A stretch of 64,000 nucleotides of DNA from REEB506 sp040381035 (GTDB lineage Bacteria; Pseudomonadota; Alphaproteobacteria; Caulobacterales; Aquidulcibacteraceae), in contig JBEIHY010000004.1 of assembly GCA_040381035.1 (NCBI GenBank), positions 9,273-73,272 of the forward strand, written 5' to 3'. The position numbers and the translations under genes were made by a program. Below the pieces are notes generated by a model. The model saw nothing but the letters and a program-made list of their open reading frames with translations, was not told the DNA's origin and made no database searches. How positions within the stretch are numbered: position 1 is the first letter of the stretch; every line of letters begins with the position of its first letter. Positions 44,324-52,627 of the stretch are shown in pieces.

Positions 44324-44574
44324 GGAACGCCGGCGCGCCGGAAAATCGCGGCAACCGCTTTGCTGTCAGCGAAGCCTTCCGTGCTGATGCGCGCTTTGGC
44401 CGCCGCCCCAAGGTTCGTCAGTTCTTCATCGGTCCAGCCTCAAACTGCCGCCGCGTTCGCGCGCACCAGCGAAGCGACAAACTCAGACACGCTGGCGCCG
44501 GCTGAAGCGGCTTCGGCTTCCAATGCGGTGGCGGTTTCTTCGCCGAGTTCCAGGGTTAAGATACGGTTCGACAT
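44314..44574 (-). pseudogene. Ribbon-helix-helix antitoxin with in-frame TGA
   Basis: Start MSNRILTLELGEETATALEAEAASAGASVSEFVASLVRANAAAV (two 20-residue blocks of a CopG/RHH DNA-binding domain), then TGA at 44440-44442, then in the same frame GWTDEELTNLGAAAKARISTEGFAD...AAIFRRAGVPWP to a TAA at 44314-44316 that overlaps the toxin start. The uninterrupted frame would give about 86 residues, normal for such antitoxins, with the usual C-terminal toxin-wrapping tail. As written only the 44-residue DNA-binding part is made. Confidence 0.72.
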
Positions 44575-44624
44575 CTTTGCAATGTTAGCACAACCGGGGG
44601 CGCCGGGGAAAGATTTGTGCGTGA

Positions 44625-44882
44625 TCAGCCGCCGCTCAACGCCTGGACGATGGTGATTTCGTCAGACGATCGCACGGCCATCTCAAGGTCAAATACCTGC
44701 ACGCCGTTTACAAATACGCGCATGTGGCGGCGGATGCGGTCCTGCTCGTCGACCATGCGGTAGCGCAAGCCGGGATGGCGCCGATCGATGTCGCGCCGAA
44801 GCGCGTCAAGCGTTGCGCCCTCGGCGTCAACAATCGCTGCGCCAGTATAGGAGTGCAGCGGCGAGGGGATGCGCACGCGCAT
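44625..44882 (-). CDS. MoaD/ThiS family ubiquitin-like protein
   Basis: 85 residues with a beta-grasp pattern (VRIPSPLHSYTGAAIVDAEGATLDALRRDID, RVFVNGVQVFDLEMAVRSSDEITIVQALSGG) and the C-terminal Gly-Gly needed for adenylation and sulfur carriage. It is 4 bp from the BNR-repeat gene; this pair occurs together in other bacteria, separate from moa or thi operons. A sulfur-carrier role is inferred; the acceptor pathway is unknown. Confidence 0.8.
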   Translation of the reverse strand: MRVRIPSPLHSYTGAAIVDAEGATLDALRRDIDRRHPGLRYRMVDEQDRIRRHMRVFVNGVQVFDLEMAVRSSDEITIVQALSGG

Positions 44883-44886
44883 TGCG

Positions 44887-46013
44887 TCAACGCATCATGG
44901 CCGCTTCCACCGCATAGATATGCGGCAGGTGGCGCGCGATATTGGCCCAGGTCTCGCCTTCGTCCGGGCTCGCCCAAACCTCGCCGCAGGTGGCGCCGAG
45001 ATAGAGGCCAGCGGGATCAAACGCGTCGATGCTCATCGCCTGGCGCAGGACGGTCCACCAGGCATGGGCCGGCGGCATGCCGTGATCGAGCCGCCGCCAG
45101 GTCTCGCCGCCGTCGCGCGTGGCATAGGCGGCGAGGCGCCCGCCGGGCGCGGTGCGTGGCCAGACATCGCTGGCATCCATCGCGAACACGAAGGCGGCAT
45201 CGGCGTCGCGCGGATGGACGAGCATGGGAAAGCCGATATCGCCCACCTCTTGCGGCATTGCGCGCCCGATGCGGCGCCATTCCGTATTCGGACGATTGAG
45301 CCAATAGATGCCGCAATGGTTCTGCTGATAGAGCCGACCGGGCTCCGATGGGCACAGCCGCACGCAATGCGGATCATGCGACTTGATGTCGTCCTGGACG
45401 AGCATGTGGAACACTTCGAGCCCTTCAACCAAGGGCTTCCACGACGCGCCGCGATCACGCGATTCATGCACGCCGCCGGACGACATGGCGACATAGAGAT
45501 GGGCCGCATCGCGCGGGTCGACGATGACGGAATGCAGTTTCGGCCCGCCGGGCGTGCCGTCTTGCGGGCCACCCATCCAGACGCGGTATTGCGCATCGTC
45601 ATTAAGGCCGCTGACGGGCGCCCAGGTCGCGCCGCCGTCTTCGCTGCGGAATAAGCCATGCGGCGAAACGCCGGCATACCAGACGCCCGGCTCTGTTGGA
45701 TTGCTGGGCTTCAGCCAGAAGGTGTGATCGACGGCCCGGCCGGTTTCGCCTTCTGGCGCCTTGGGGAAGGCCGGCGGTTGCTTGGCTTCGGCCCATGTCG
45801 CGCCGAAATCGGTGGAGCGGAAAATCGTTGGGCCGAGATGGCCGGTCTTGGCGGCGGCCAACAAGGTTTTCCCGTCGCGCGGATCGAGCACGGCGTGATG
45901 AATCATATGACCCAGAAAATGCGAATCTGAGAATGTCCAATGCGCGCGCGCTGCATCGCTGCGGCCGATGAACAGGCCCTTTTTGTCGCGACCAGAAGAA
46001 CGATGGAGGCCAT
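44887..46013 (-). CDS. BNR/sialidase-like beta-propeller protein, frameshifted near the start
   Basis: The intact frame 44887-45906 carries repeated Asp-box-like units (STDFGATWAEA, SEDGGATWAPV, SRDRGASWKPL, TRDGGETWRRL, SPDEGETWANI), a glycosidase/YVTN-type beta-propeller without a signal peptide. Upstream, ATG 46013 starts MASIVLLVATK, then the frame changes within a run of five A (plus-strand T 45980-45984); one extra base would give KKGLFIGRSDAARAHW continuous with the propeller. So the natural start is likely 46013 with a one-base deletion. No catalytic function can be claimed. Confidence 0.75.
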
Positions 46014-46079
46014 GGCGACGCTTTCAGTCTGGAGCTGCGCCAAGCATACCGCCGCGGTGCGGCGTCTCAATGGCGAAGA

Positions 46080-47609
46080 TCAAAGCCCCGCATAGTACGC
46101 GATGAACACCGCCACGGCGCCGACCGCGAGGCCGATGAAAAAGCTCATCCAGGAAATGCCCTGGCGCTGGGCCGGCGGCGGGCCGCGGCGCACTTCGTTG
46201 GCGGCGCCTTCTAGGGCGGCCAGCGTCTGCGGAAGGCGGCGCAGCGCGCCGAAACCAATGCTGGCCTCATCCATCACCCGCCGGCGCATGCCGTCGACGC
46301 TGATTTCGCGCTTCACCCAGCGCTCCACGATCGGCCGCGAAGCCGCCCACATATCGTGCTTGGGATCGAGCGCGCGCGCGACGCCTTCGACCTGCACCAT
46401 GGTCTTTTGCAGCATCACCAGTTCGGGCCGCAAATGCATGCCGAAGAGATGCGTGACGTCAAACAGCTGCAAGAGCAGGCGGCTCATCGAAATGCCATCG
46501 GCGGTTTTGCCAAAGATCGGCTCGCCGATGGCGCGCAGCGCTTGGGCGAATTCTTCCACCGTGTGCTTTTCCGGCACATAGCCGGCTTCCTGGTGAACCT
46601 CCGCGACGCGGCGATAATCGCGACGCAGAAAGCCAAACAGGATCTCGGCAAGGTAGCGCCGCTCCTTGACGCCAATGCGGCCCATGATTCCGAAATCAAC
46701 AACCCACAGCTTGCCGTCTTTGCCGTAGATCAAATTGCCTTCGTGCATGTCGGCATGGAAGAAGCCGTGATCGAGGGCGGCGGCGAGAAAGCCGCGGGTG
46801 ATCGCCATCGCGAGGGCCGGGCGGTCGGCGCCTGCTTTGTCGAGGGCGGTCATGTCGGTGAGTGCAACGCCGTCGATCCAGGTCTGGGTTAGCACTCGTT
46901 TGGAGCTGCGCGTCCAATCGATTTCCGGAACCTGGAAGTAGCCTTCCTTCTGCGCCACTTCGCGAAACTCGGCGGCGGCGCCAGCTTCCAGGCGCAGATC
47001 CAATTCACGCTCCAGCGCTTGGGCGACGGTCTCGACAAGCTGGACCGGCTCCAGCCGGCGGGAGTCCTTGCTGAACAGTTCGATGGCGGCGGCGCCAAAA
47101 TGCAATGCCGCCATTTCGCGGCGCAGTTTCTTTTCGATCCGCGGGCGCAGGATTTTCACCGCCGCCGGGCCGGTGCGTGGATGCACTGCCATATGGACTT
47201 GCGCGATTGAGGCCGCCGCCAAGGCTTCGGAGACGCGGCCGAATTGGCCCTCAATGTCGCCGAGTTCCGCATTGATCGTGTCGAGCGCGCGCTCGCGCGA
47301 GAAGGGCGGCAGGCGGTCCTTGAGGCGGCCGAGATCGTGGGCGGCGGTGATGCCGATCACGTCCGGGCGCGTCGCCAGGAACTGGCCGAACTTCACATAG
47401 GCCGGCCCGAGTTTTTCGAGCGCCATGGCCAGGCGCGCGCCCGGCGACTTCGGCGCCCGCCGACGCGAAAAGAGATGCAGCAGCCGCCCCGTAAAGCGCC
47501 AACCCAGCGGCAAGCGCTCCTCATATTCCTTCGGCAGGATGGCGTCATAGCGCACCAAGACCCAACCGACGCGCAGCAGGCGGAAGATGTGCTCCAGCCC
47601 AAACATCAA
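46080..47609 (-). CDS. ubiB: Ubiquinone biosynthesis protein UbiB
   Basis: ABC1/ADCK atypical kinase-like protein required for aerobic ubiquinone synthesis. 509 residues. The KxGQ motif (GPAYVKFGQFLATRPDV), Ala-rich loop (AAASIAQVHMAVH), HADMHEGNL and VVDFGIMG ion-binding motifs are present, and the C-terminus is a transmembrane segment (FFIGLAVGAVAVFIAYYAGL). It overlaps the ubiE stop by 4 bases. Confidence 0.95.
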   Translation of the reverse strand: MMFGLEHIFRLLRVGWVLVRYDAILPKEYEERLPLGWRFTGRLLHLFSRRRAPKSPGARLAMALEKLGPAYVKFGQFLATRPDVIGITAAHDLGRLKDRLPPFSRERALDTINAELGDIEGQFGRVSEALAAASIAQVHMAVHPRTGPAAVKILRPRIEKKLRREMAALHFGAAAIELFSKDSRRLEPVQLVETVAQALERELDLRLEAGAAAEFREVAQKEGYFQVPEIDWTRSSKRVLTQTWIDGVALTDMTALDKAGADRPALAMAITRGFLAAALDHGFFHADMHEGNLIYGKDGKLWVVDFGIMGRIGVKERRYLAEILFGFLRRDYRRVAEVHQEAGYVPEKHTVEEFAQALRAIGEPIFGKTADGISMSRLLLQLFDVTHLFGMHLRPELVMLQKTMVQVEGVARALDPKHDMWAASRPIVERWVKREISVDGMRRRVMDEASIGFGALRRLPQTLAALEGAANEVRRGPPPAQRQGISWMSFFIGLAVGAVAVFIAYYAGL

Positions 47610-48373
47610 ATCGCCCAGCCAAGATGCAAGGCCGCGACCCCGGCGGTGAAGTTGCGATAGGTCACGCGCGAGAAGCCGGCCGCTGCAATCATGCCGGCGA
47701 AACGCTCTTGGTCGGGGAAGCGGCGGATGCTTTCAACGAGGTAGCGATAGGCCGGTTCGTCCTTGGCGATCATCCGGCCGATGCGCGGGATGACCTGGAA
47801 GGAGAACGCGTCATAAGCGGGCTCCAGCGCCCCGATGGCGACCTTGGAAAACTCAAGGCACGCGAAACGACCGCCGGGCTTCAGCACGCGGCGCGCTTCG
47901 GTAAGAACATTCGGGATGTGGGTGACATTGCGGATGCCGAAGGCGATGGTGACAGCGTCGCAGAAGCGGTCCGGGAAGGGCAGCTTCTCAGCGTCGGCGG
48001 CGGACCAGATCAGGCCGTCTTCGCCGCGCGCGCGGCCGGCGGCGAGCATCTCTTCGTTGATGTCGGTGACATAGACCACGCCGGGATTGAGGCTGCGGCG
48101 GCGGGCGGCGGCGTCCATTCGCTTCTTCAGCCGCCGGGCAATGTCGCCCGTGCCGCCGGCGAGGTCGAGGATCACATCGCCCGGCTGGGGATTGACCGCA
48201 TCGGCCATGGCGGCCTTCCACAGCCGATGCATGCCGCCGCTCATCAGATCGTTCATCAGGTCGTAACGGATCGCCACGCGCTCAAACACGTCGCGGACGC
48301 GGGCGGCCTTTTCGGCGCGCGGCACGTCTTCAAAGCCGAATGAGACGGCGTCCGGGGAGGGCTGGTCTGCCAT
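47606..48373 (-). CDS. ubiE: Ubiquinone/menaquinone C-methyltransferase UbiE
   Basis: SAM-dependent C-methylase of ubiquinone (and menaquinone) synthesis. 255 residues. Motifs RYDLMNDLMSGGMHRLWK, DLAGGTGDIA (SAM site) and TIAFGIRNVTHI are diagnostic. First gene of the ubiE-ubiB pair, divergent from mutM. Confidence 0.96.
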   Translation of the reverse strand: MADQPSPDAVSFGFEDVPRAEKAARVRDVFERVAIRYDLMNDLMSGGMHRLWKAAMADAVNPQPGDVILDLAGGTGDIARRLKKRMDAAARRRSLNPGVVYVTDINEEMLAAGRARGEDGLIWSAADAEKLPFPDRFCDAVTIAFGIRNVTHIPNVLTEARRVLKPGGRFACLEFSKVAIGALEPAYDAFSFQVIPRIGRMIAKDEPAYRYLVESIRRFPDQERFAGMIAAAGFSRVTYRNFTAGVAALHLGWAI

Positions 48374-48455
48374 TGAGCGGCGACCATAGCCGCCTCCAGG
48401 TTAAGGCGCTATATCCCAAAGGCGGCGTTCCGCCTTGCTTTCCAAATGGTTGACG

Positions 48456-49313
48456 ATGCCGGAATTGCCGGAAGTGGAGACGGTGCGGCGGGGCCTGGCG
48501 CCGGTGCTGGAAGGGGCGGTGTTGGCGCGGGTAGAGGCGCGGCGGCCTGATTTGCGCTTTCCGCTTCCCGAACGGATGGCCGAGCGGCTCACCGGGGCGC
48601 GGGTCACGGCGCTGCGGCGGCGGGCCAAGTATCTGCTGATCGATCTCGATCGCAATGAGACGCTGATCAGCCATTTGGGGATGAGCGGGCGCTGGATTGT
48701 GTCCGGTCGCGCAGGCCAGCCCGGCGACTTTTACTTCGAGGGCCCGCATCTGCCGGCCCATGACCATGTGATCCTGGAAACCGCCGCCGGCGGCCTTCTG
48801 ACCTATAACGATCCCCGCCGGTTCGGGTTTCTTGATCTGGCGGCGACCGATGCGCTGGAAGAGACAAGCCATTTCAAAGGCATGGGGCCAGAGCCGCTGG
48901 GCAATGCATTTACCGGCGATCACCTTGCGGCGGCGTTTGCCGGCAAGAGCCAGAATGTGAAGGCGAAGCTTCTGGATCAGCGGATCATTGCTGGCCTTGG
49001 CAATATCTATGTTTGCGAAGCGCTGTGGCGCGCCGGGATCAGCCCGAAGCGGGCAGCCGGGCGGATCGCGCCGGGGCGGCTTGGCGTTTTGGCGCAAGCG
49101 ATCCGCGAGGTGCTGGGAGAGGCCATCCTGGCCGGCGGCTCGACCCTGCGGGACTTCGCGGCGGTCGATGGCGCGGCCGGCGGCTTCCAGCAGCGCTTTG
49201 CGGTTTACGACCAGGCGGGCGGCGGCTGCCAGCGGCCGGGCTGCGGCGGGGTCATCCGGCGGGCGGTGCAGGCCGGGCGTTCAACATTCTATTGCGCGGT
49301 TTGTCAGCGCTGA
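48456..49313 (+). CDS. mutM: Formamidopyrimidine-DNA glycosylase
   Basis: Removes 8-oxoguanine and FapyG from DNA. 285 residues. The mature N-terminal Pro-Glu (PELPEVETVRRGL) forms the catalytic Schiff base, so the start must be ATG 48456, not the upstream ATG 48435. H2TH region with AKLLDQRIIAGLGNIYVCEALWRAGI and a C-terminal zinc finger (GCQRPGCGG ... FYCAVCQR) are present. Confidence 0.96.
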   Translation: MPELPEVETVRRGLAPVLEGAVLARVEARRPDLRFPLPERMAERLTGARVTALRRRAKYLLIDLDRNETLISHLGMSGRWIVSGRAGQPGDFYFEGPHLPAHDHVILETAAGGLLTYNDPRRFGFLDLAATDALEETSHFKGMGPEPLGNAFTGDHLAAAFAGKSQNVKAKLLDQRIIAGLGNIYVCEALWRAGISPKRAAGRIAPGRLGVLAQAIREVLGEAILAGGSTLRDFAAVDGAAGGFQQRFAVYDQAGGGCQRPGCGGVIRRAVQAGRSTFYCAVCQR

Positions 49314-49357
49314 AACAAAATTGCGGTTGCCGGCGAAACGCCTTAACGGACTCAAGC

Positions 49358-49741
49358 ATGAACAAATTCCTTCTCACCGCGGCGGTGGTCGGCGCCTTTC
49401 TCGCTGACGCTGCGATCGCTGAAACCAAGTTCTTGGCCCTGCTGGAAGATATGCCCTTGGCCCCCGGTCTGGTGGAGACACCTGGCGCGGCGCTGGCGTT
49501 TGAAAGCCGCGACGGGCGCATCCTGATCGCGCGCGCCGCCGGCAAGGCCGAGATCGGGGCCGTGCGCGACTATTACCAGTCCGCGCTGCCGGCCCTTGGC
49601 TGGGCGGCGATCGACAAGCCCGGCGATCTGCACTTTCAGCGCGGCCGCGAGCGGCTGACCGTTTCGCTCGACGCCCAGGCGCGGGGGGCGGTTGAGGCGC
49701 GGTTCACCGTCGTGGCGCAACCTTCGGCGCGGGCGCTCTAG
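49358..49741 (+). CDS. Hypothetical secreted protein
   Basis: 127 residues with a signal peptide (NKFLLTAAVVGAFLADAAIAE). The mature part contains GRILIARAAGKAEIGAVRDYYQSALPALGWAAI and ERLTVSLDAQARGAVEARFTVV, a small alpha/beta protein reminiscent of envelope-associated DUF proteins, but no family is firmly recognised. It follows mutM by 44 bp on the same strand and may share its transcript. Confidence 0.72.
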   Translation: MNKFLLTAAVVGAFLADAAIAETKFLALLEDMPLAPGLVETPGAALAFESRDGRILIARAAGKAEIGAVRDYYQSALPALGWAAIDKPGDLHFQRGRERLTVSLDAQARGAVEARFTVVAQPSARAL

Positions 49742-49986
49742 GGGCTGCCCATTAGGATATCGAGTGTGTTGATTTCGACGTCGCCGCAAACGCGTTTGCG
49801 ATGACATCGAGCGGACGGATCACCAGGGCCGCGCCGGGTCGTTCCATAGTCCGTGGACTGCAATATGGGCGTTGGAGCGCGCCATGTCTTCTGCATGTTC
49901 ATAGATGAACGCAGCGATAATTCAGCGTTTCTGACATGCCCCAATGTTAGCCAACTTCGACAACTGCGACCACCCCCAAACCAAAA
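49742..49986. other. Intergenic region without a supported gene
   Basis: Short overlapping ORFs on both strands (for example minus 49738-49944) show no domain, RBS or consistent codon pattern. It may be a decayed gene remnant; I see nothing identifiable. Confidence 0.4.
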
Positions 49987-50010
49987 CGCCCCGACCTTGC
50001 GGCCGGGGCG
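49987..50010. terminator. Bidirectional intrinsic terminator
   Basis: 10-bp stem with one mismatch (CGCCCCGACC / GGCCGGGGCG) around a TTGC loop, with T-rich sequence after it on both strands. It would end the Bax inhibitor-1 gene (minus) and anything transcribed from mutM (plus). Confidence 0.75.
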
Positions 50011-50034
50011 TTCGGTTTTAGCTTTGCGCCAAAC

Positions 50035-50796
50035 TCACTCGCGTGAGCTGAGCAGCGACAGCAGCATCTGAAAGATCTGCACGAACGAGATGTACAGGTT
50101 CAGAGCGCCCATATTGGTCATCACCGCCATGGAGCGGGCGTCACCCTGCAGCTGGAAATAGCTGTATTTCAGGTTTTGCGTTTCAAACGCCACGAGTAGG
50201 CCGAACACCGCCAGCATCGCAACCTGGAGGCCAACTTCCAGCATTCCATTCTTGAAGATGAACAGGTTGAGCAGGCTGATGGCCAAGCCGCCAAACATGG
50301 CGATCACCAGGAAGCTGCCGATCGGCGACAGGTCTTTCTTGGTCGTGTAGCCCCACAGGCTCAGACCGCCGAAGCCAATGGCCGTGACCAGGAAGGCTTG
50401 CGCCATGATGCCGAAGGTCGGCGCCAGAGTGCGCCCGCCCGCTGTGTTCAGCGCCAAGCCGTTGGCCGCCGCAGCAACCCACACGCCCAGGCCCGCGCCC
50501 ATCAGCGTCACGATCGACCAATACAGAACGCCCGAGCCGGTCGGCGAGGGGTTGCGCATCAGGAACATGGAGCCGAGCAGCAGCACCAACGGGCCCCACT
50601 GAACGAGGTAAACGACTGGCGGCGCCAGCACGACCTGCGTCACCGGGGCAACGGAGCCGACCGTCCAGGCGATGATCGCCGACAGGACGAGGCCCATCGC
50701 CATCTTGTTGTAAACGCCGAGCATGAAGCTGCGCAGACCGGCATCCACGGCCATGTCGGCGCGCCCCATGGGCACTGAGCCGGGGAAATTGTTCAT
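50035..50796 (-). CDS. Bax inhibitor-1/YccA family membrane protein
   Basis: 253 residues with seven transmembrane helices and the family core (MGLVLSAIIAWTVGSVA, GLSLWGYTTKKDLSPIGSFL, FGLLVAFETQNLKYSY). In E. coli, YccA interacts with FtsH; eukaryotic relatives are calcium-leak channels. Start ATG 50796 has AAGGAGG upstream. Confidence 0.93.
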   Translation of the reverse strand: MNNFPGSVPMGRADMAVDAGLRSFMLGVYNKMAMGLVLSAIIAWTVGSVAPVTQVVLAPPVVYLVQWGPLVLLLGSMFLMRNPSPTGSGVLYWSIVTLMGAGLGVWVAAAANGLALNTAGGRTLAPTFGIMAQAFLVTAIGFGGLSLWGYTTKKDLSPIGSFLVIAMFGGLAISLLNLFIFKNGMLEVGLQVAMLAVFGLLVAFETQNLKYSYFQLQGDARSMAVMTNMGALNLYISFVQIFQMLLSLLSSRE

Positions 50797-51045
50797 CAAA
50801 GCCTCCTTAGCCTGCATATAAACACTAGGCCGTGCGCGAAATATGGCGAACCTAACGCGGCGCGCAAGCGGTTGAGGCCCCGGAACAGGCCGTGATCACG
50901 AGAGTTTTATGTGTGACGCCTGCGAAACGATCGCGCCGATGGGGCGCATTTCACCATTGACGGCTTCAGCGTCAGCGGCTATCTGCCCGCCTCCGCTTGC
51001 GCTGCACCCGCCGCGCAGGCTCCCTTTTGTTTGTGGCAGGCCGTT

Positions 51046-51645
51046 ATGTTTGCGGTGATTAAGACCGGCGGTAAGCAATATCGCGTCGCGCAGGGCGATG
51101 AAATCGTCGTGGAAAAACTCACCGCCTTGGCCGGTGAGCGGGTCACGTTCTCCGATGTTCTGATGCTCGGCGATGGCGGGGCTGTGGCCGTTGGCGCGCC
51201 GACTGTGGCCGGCGCCAGCGTCATTGGCGAACTGGTTGATACCCGCAAGGGCGACAAGGTGAAGGTCTTCAAGAAGAAGCGCCGCAACACCTATCGCCGC
51301 AAGCGCGGCCACCGCCAGTTTGAGAGCGTCGTGCGGATCACTGCGCTGTTGAAAGCCGGCGATGTCGCTCCGCCGCTCGGCGCGCGGGTGGCGCGCGACG
51401 ATCTGAAAGATATCGGCGGCGTTGGCCCGGCTCTGGAAATGAAGCTGATTGACGAAGGCGTCACCAGCCTGAAGCAGATTGCGGCCATGTCAGATGACGA
51501 ACTCGCCGCCCTCGGCGACAAGATCGGCCAAGGCGACCGCGCGATCCGCGAAGAGTGGCGCGACCAGGCCGCCGAATTGCTCGCCGGCAAGCCGCCGCGG
51601 GCGAAGTCCGACCGTGAAGCCAAAGCCAAGCGCGACGAAGATTGA
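51046..51645 (+). CDS. rplU: 50S ribosomal protein L21 with C-terminal helix-hairpin-helix extension
   Basis: 199 residues; ordinary L21 is about 100. Residues 1-105 are L21 (MFAVIKTGGKQYRVAQGDEIVVEKL, KVFKKKRRNTYRRKRGHRQ). The rest has a helix-hairpin-helix domain (DDLKDIGGVGPALEMKLIDEGVTSLKQIAAMSDDELAAL) and a basic tail ending AKAKRDED. ATG 51046 is chosen as the family start. rpmA follows 11 bp later, the standard pair. Confidence 0.95.
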   Translation: MFAVIKTGGKQYRVAQGDEIVVEKLTALAGERVTFSDVLMLGDGGAVAVGAPTVAGASVIGELVDTRKGDKVKVFKKKRRNTYRRKRGHRQFESVVRITALLKAGDVAPPLGARVARDDLKDIGGVGPALEMKLIDEGVTSLKQIAAMSDDELAALGDKIGQGDRAIREEWRDQAAELLAGKPPRAKSDREAKAKRDED

Positions 51646-51656
51646 GGACCTGACCC

Positions 51657-51926
51657 ATGGCTCAGAAGAAGGCAGGCGGCACGACCAAGAACGGCCGCGA
51701 TAGCAACCCGAAAATGCTTGGCGTGAAGCGCTTTGGCGGCCAAACGGTTCTGGCCGGCAATATCCTTGTGCGCCAACGCGGCACCAAGTTCCATCCGGGC
51801 GCCAATGTCGGCCTTGGCCGCGATCACACCCTGTTTGCCAAAGCCGATGGCCAGGTGAGCTTTGCGACGAAACGAAACGGCCGCTGCTTCGTATCCGTTA
51901 TGCCGATTGCGACCGCCGCCGAATAG
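51657..51926 (+). CDS. rpmA: 50S ribosomal protein L27
   Basis: 89 residues starting MAQKKAGGTTKNGRDSNPKMLGVKRFGG, the full bacterial L27 pattern, whose N-terminal tail reaches the peptidyl transferase centre. No N-terminal cleavable extension is present. Followed by two hairpins, the second with T-rich tail. Confidence 0.97.
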   Translation: MAQKKAGGTTKNGRDSNPKMLGVKRFGGQTVLAGNILVRQRGTKFHPGANVGLGRDHTLFAKADGQVSFATKRNGRCFVSVMPIATAAE

Positions 51927-51986
51927 CGATCCAGCTACCAGGCCCGGATCGCTCCTCACCAAGCGATCCGGTTCAGACTTTCCCAT

Positions 51987-52012
51987 GGGGGGACCGGGTC
52001 GCCGGTCCCCCC
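51987..52012 (+). terminator. Terminator of rplU-rpmA
   Basis: Perfect 11-bp stem (GGGGGGACCGG / CCGGTCCCCCC) with GTCG loop, followed by GTTTGGTTTT. A further 10-bp stem (51944-51971) lies just upstream. Confidence 0.82.
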
Positions 52013-52078
52013 GTTTGGTTTTCACCACAGCGCCGGGACCACTTTCCCCACCCGTGGGAGCCAGAAGTGGAGCCCATC

Positions 52079-52627
52079 ATGCGCACCCAGATCGACGCCA
52101 ACCGCCTCAGCCTGCGCCCATTCCAAACCGCCGACGCCACCCGCGTCGCCGAGCTGGTCGGCGACTGGGAAGTCTGCTCGATGCTGGCGCGGGTTCCGTT
52201 CCCCTATGCCGCCGACGCCGAGGCCTGCGTTGCAACCCATGCTCCCGCCCACGCCGCCGGGGAGGGCTACACCTATGCCATCGCCACGCCCAGCGACGGC
52301 GTGATTGGCGCCATTGGCCTGGAGCTGAATGGCGAGGGCATTGAAGACGGCGCACTCGTCCCCGGCTACTGGCTCGGCAAACCTTTTTGGGGCCGCGGCT
52401 ACGCGACTGAAGCCGGTGCTGCTGTGCTTGCCTATGCCGAGGCCGACACCGGCGTGAAAACCTTCCGCTCCGGCCACTTCGTTGAAAACCCGGCGAGCGG
52501 CATGGTGTTGGAAAAGCGCGGCTGTGCCTATACCGGCGAGGTCAAGCCGCAGCTGTGCCTGGCGCGCGGCGTAGACCTGCCGTCGCGCAAAATGGCCCGG
52601 GCGCCAGCGCGGAGGGCGTTGTCATGA
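52079..52627 (+). CDS. GNAT family N-acetyltransferase (copy 1)
   Basis: 182 residues of the RimJ/RimL-like GNAT type: NRLSLRPFQTADATRVAEL start, acetyl-CoA binding GYWLGKPFWGRGYATEA, and a C-terminal NPASGMVLEKRGCAYTGEV. ATG 52079 with GTGGAG upstream is chosen; GTG 52067 is possible. It overlaps the next GNAT gene by 4 bases (ATGA). The two share several motifs and look like an old tandem duplication. Substrate unknown. Confidence 0.85.
   Translation: MRTQIDANRLSLRPFQTADATRVAELVGDWEVCSMLARVPFPYAADAEACVATHAPAHAAGEGYTYAIATPSDGVIGAIGLELNGEGIEDGALVPGYWLGKPFWGRGYATEAGAAVLAYAEADTGVKTFRSGHFVENPASGMVLEKRGCAYTGEVKPQLCLARGVDLPSRKMARAPARRALS

Noticed and set aside
45976..45990. Programmed -1 frameshift in the BNR gene
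   Set aside because: The A-run does not form a standard X-XXY-YYZ heptamer in frame, so a deletion or sequencing error is more likely.
49738..49944. 68-residue minus-strand ORF after the secreted protein
   Set aside because: No RBS, no domain and no consistent coding signal; may be a remnant but cannot be supported.
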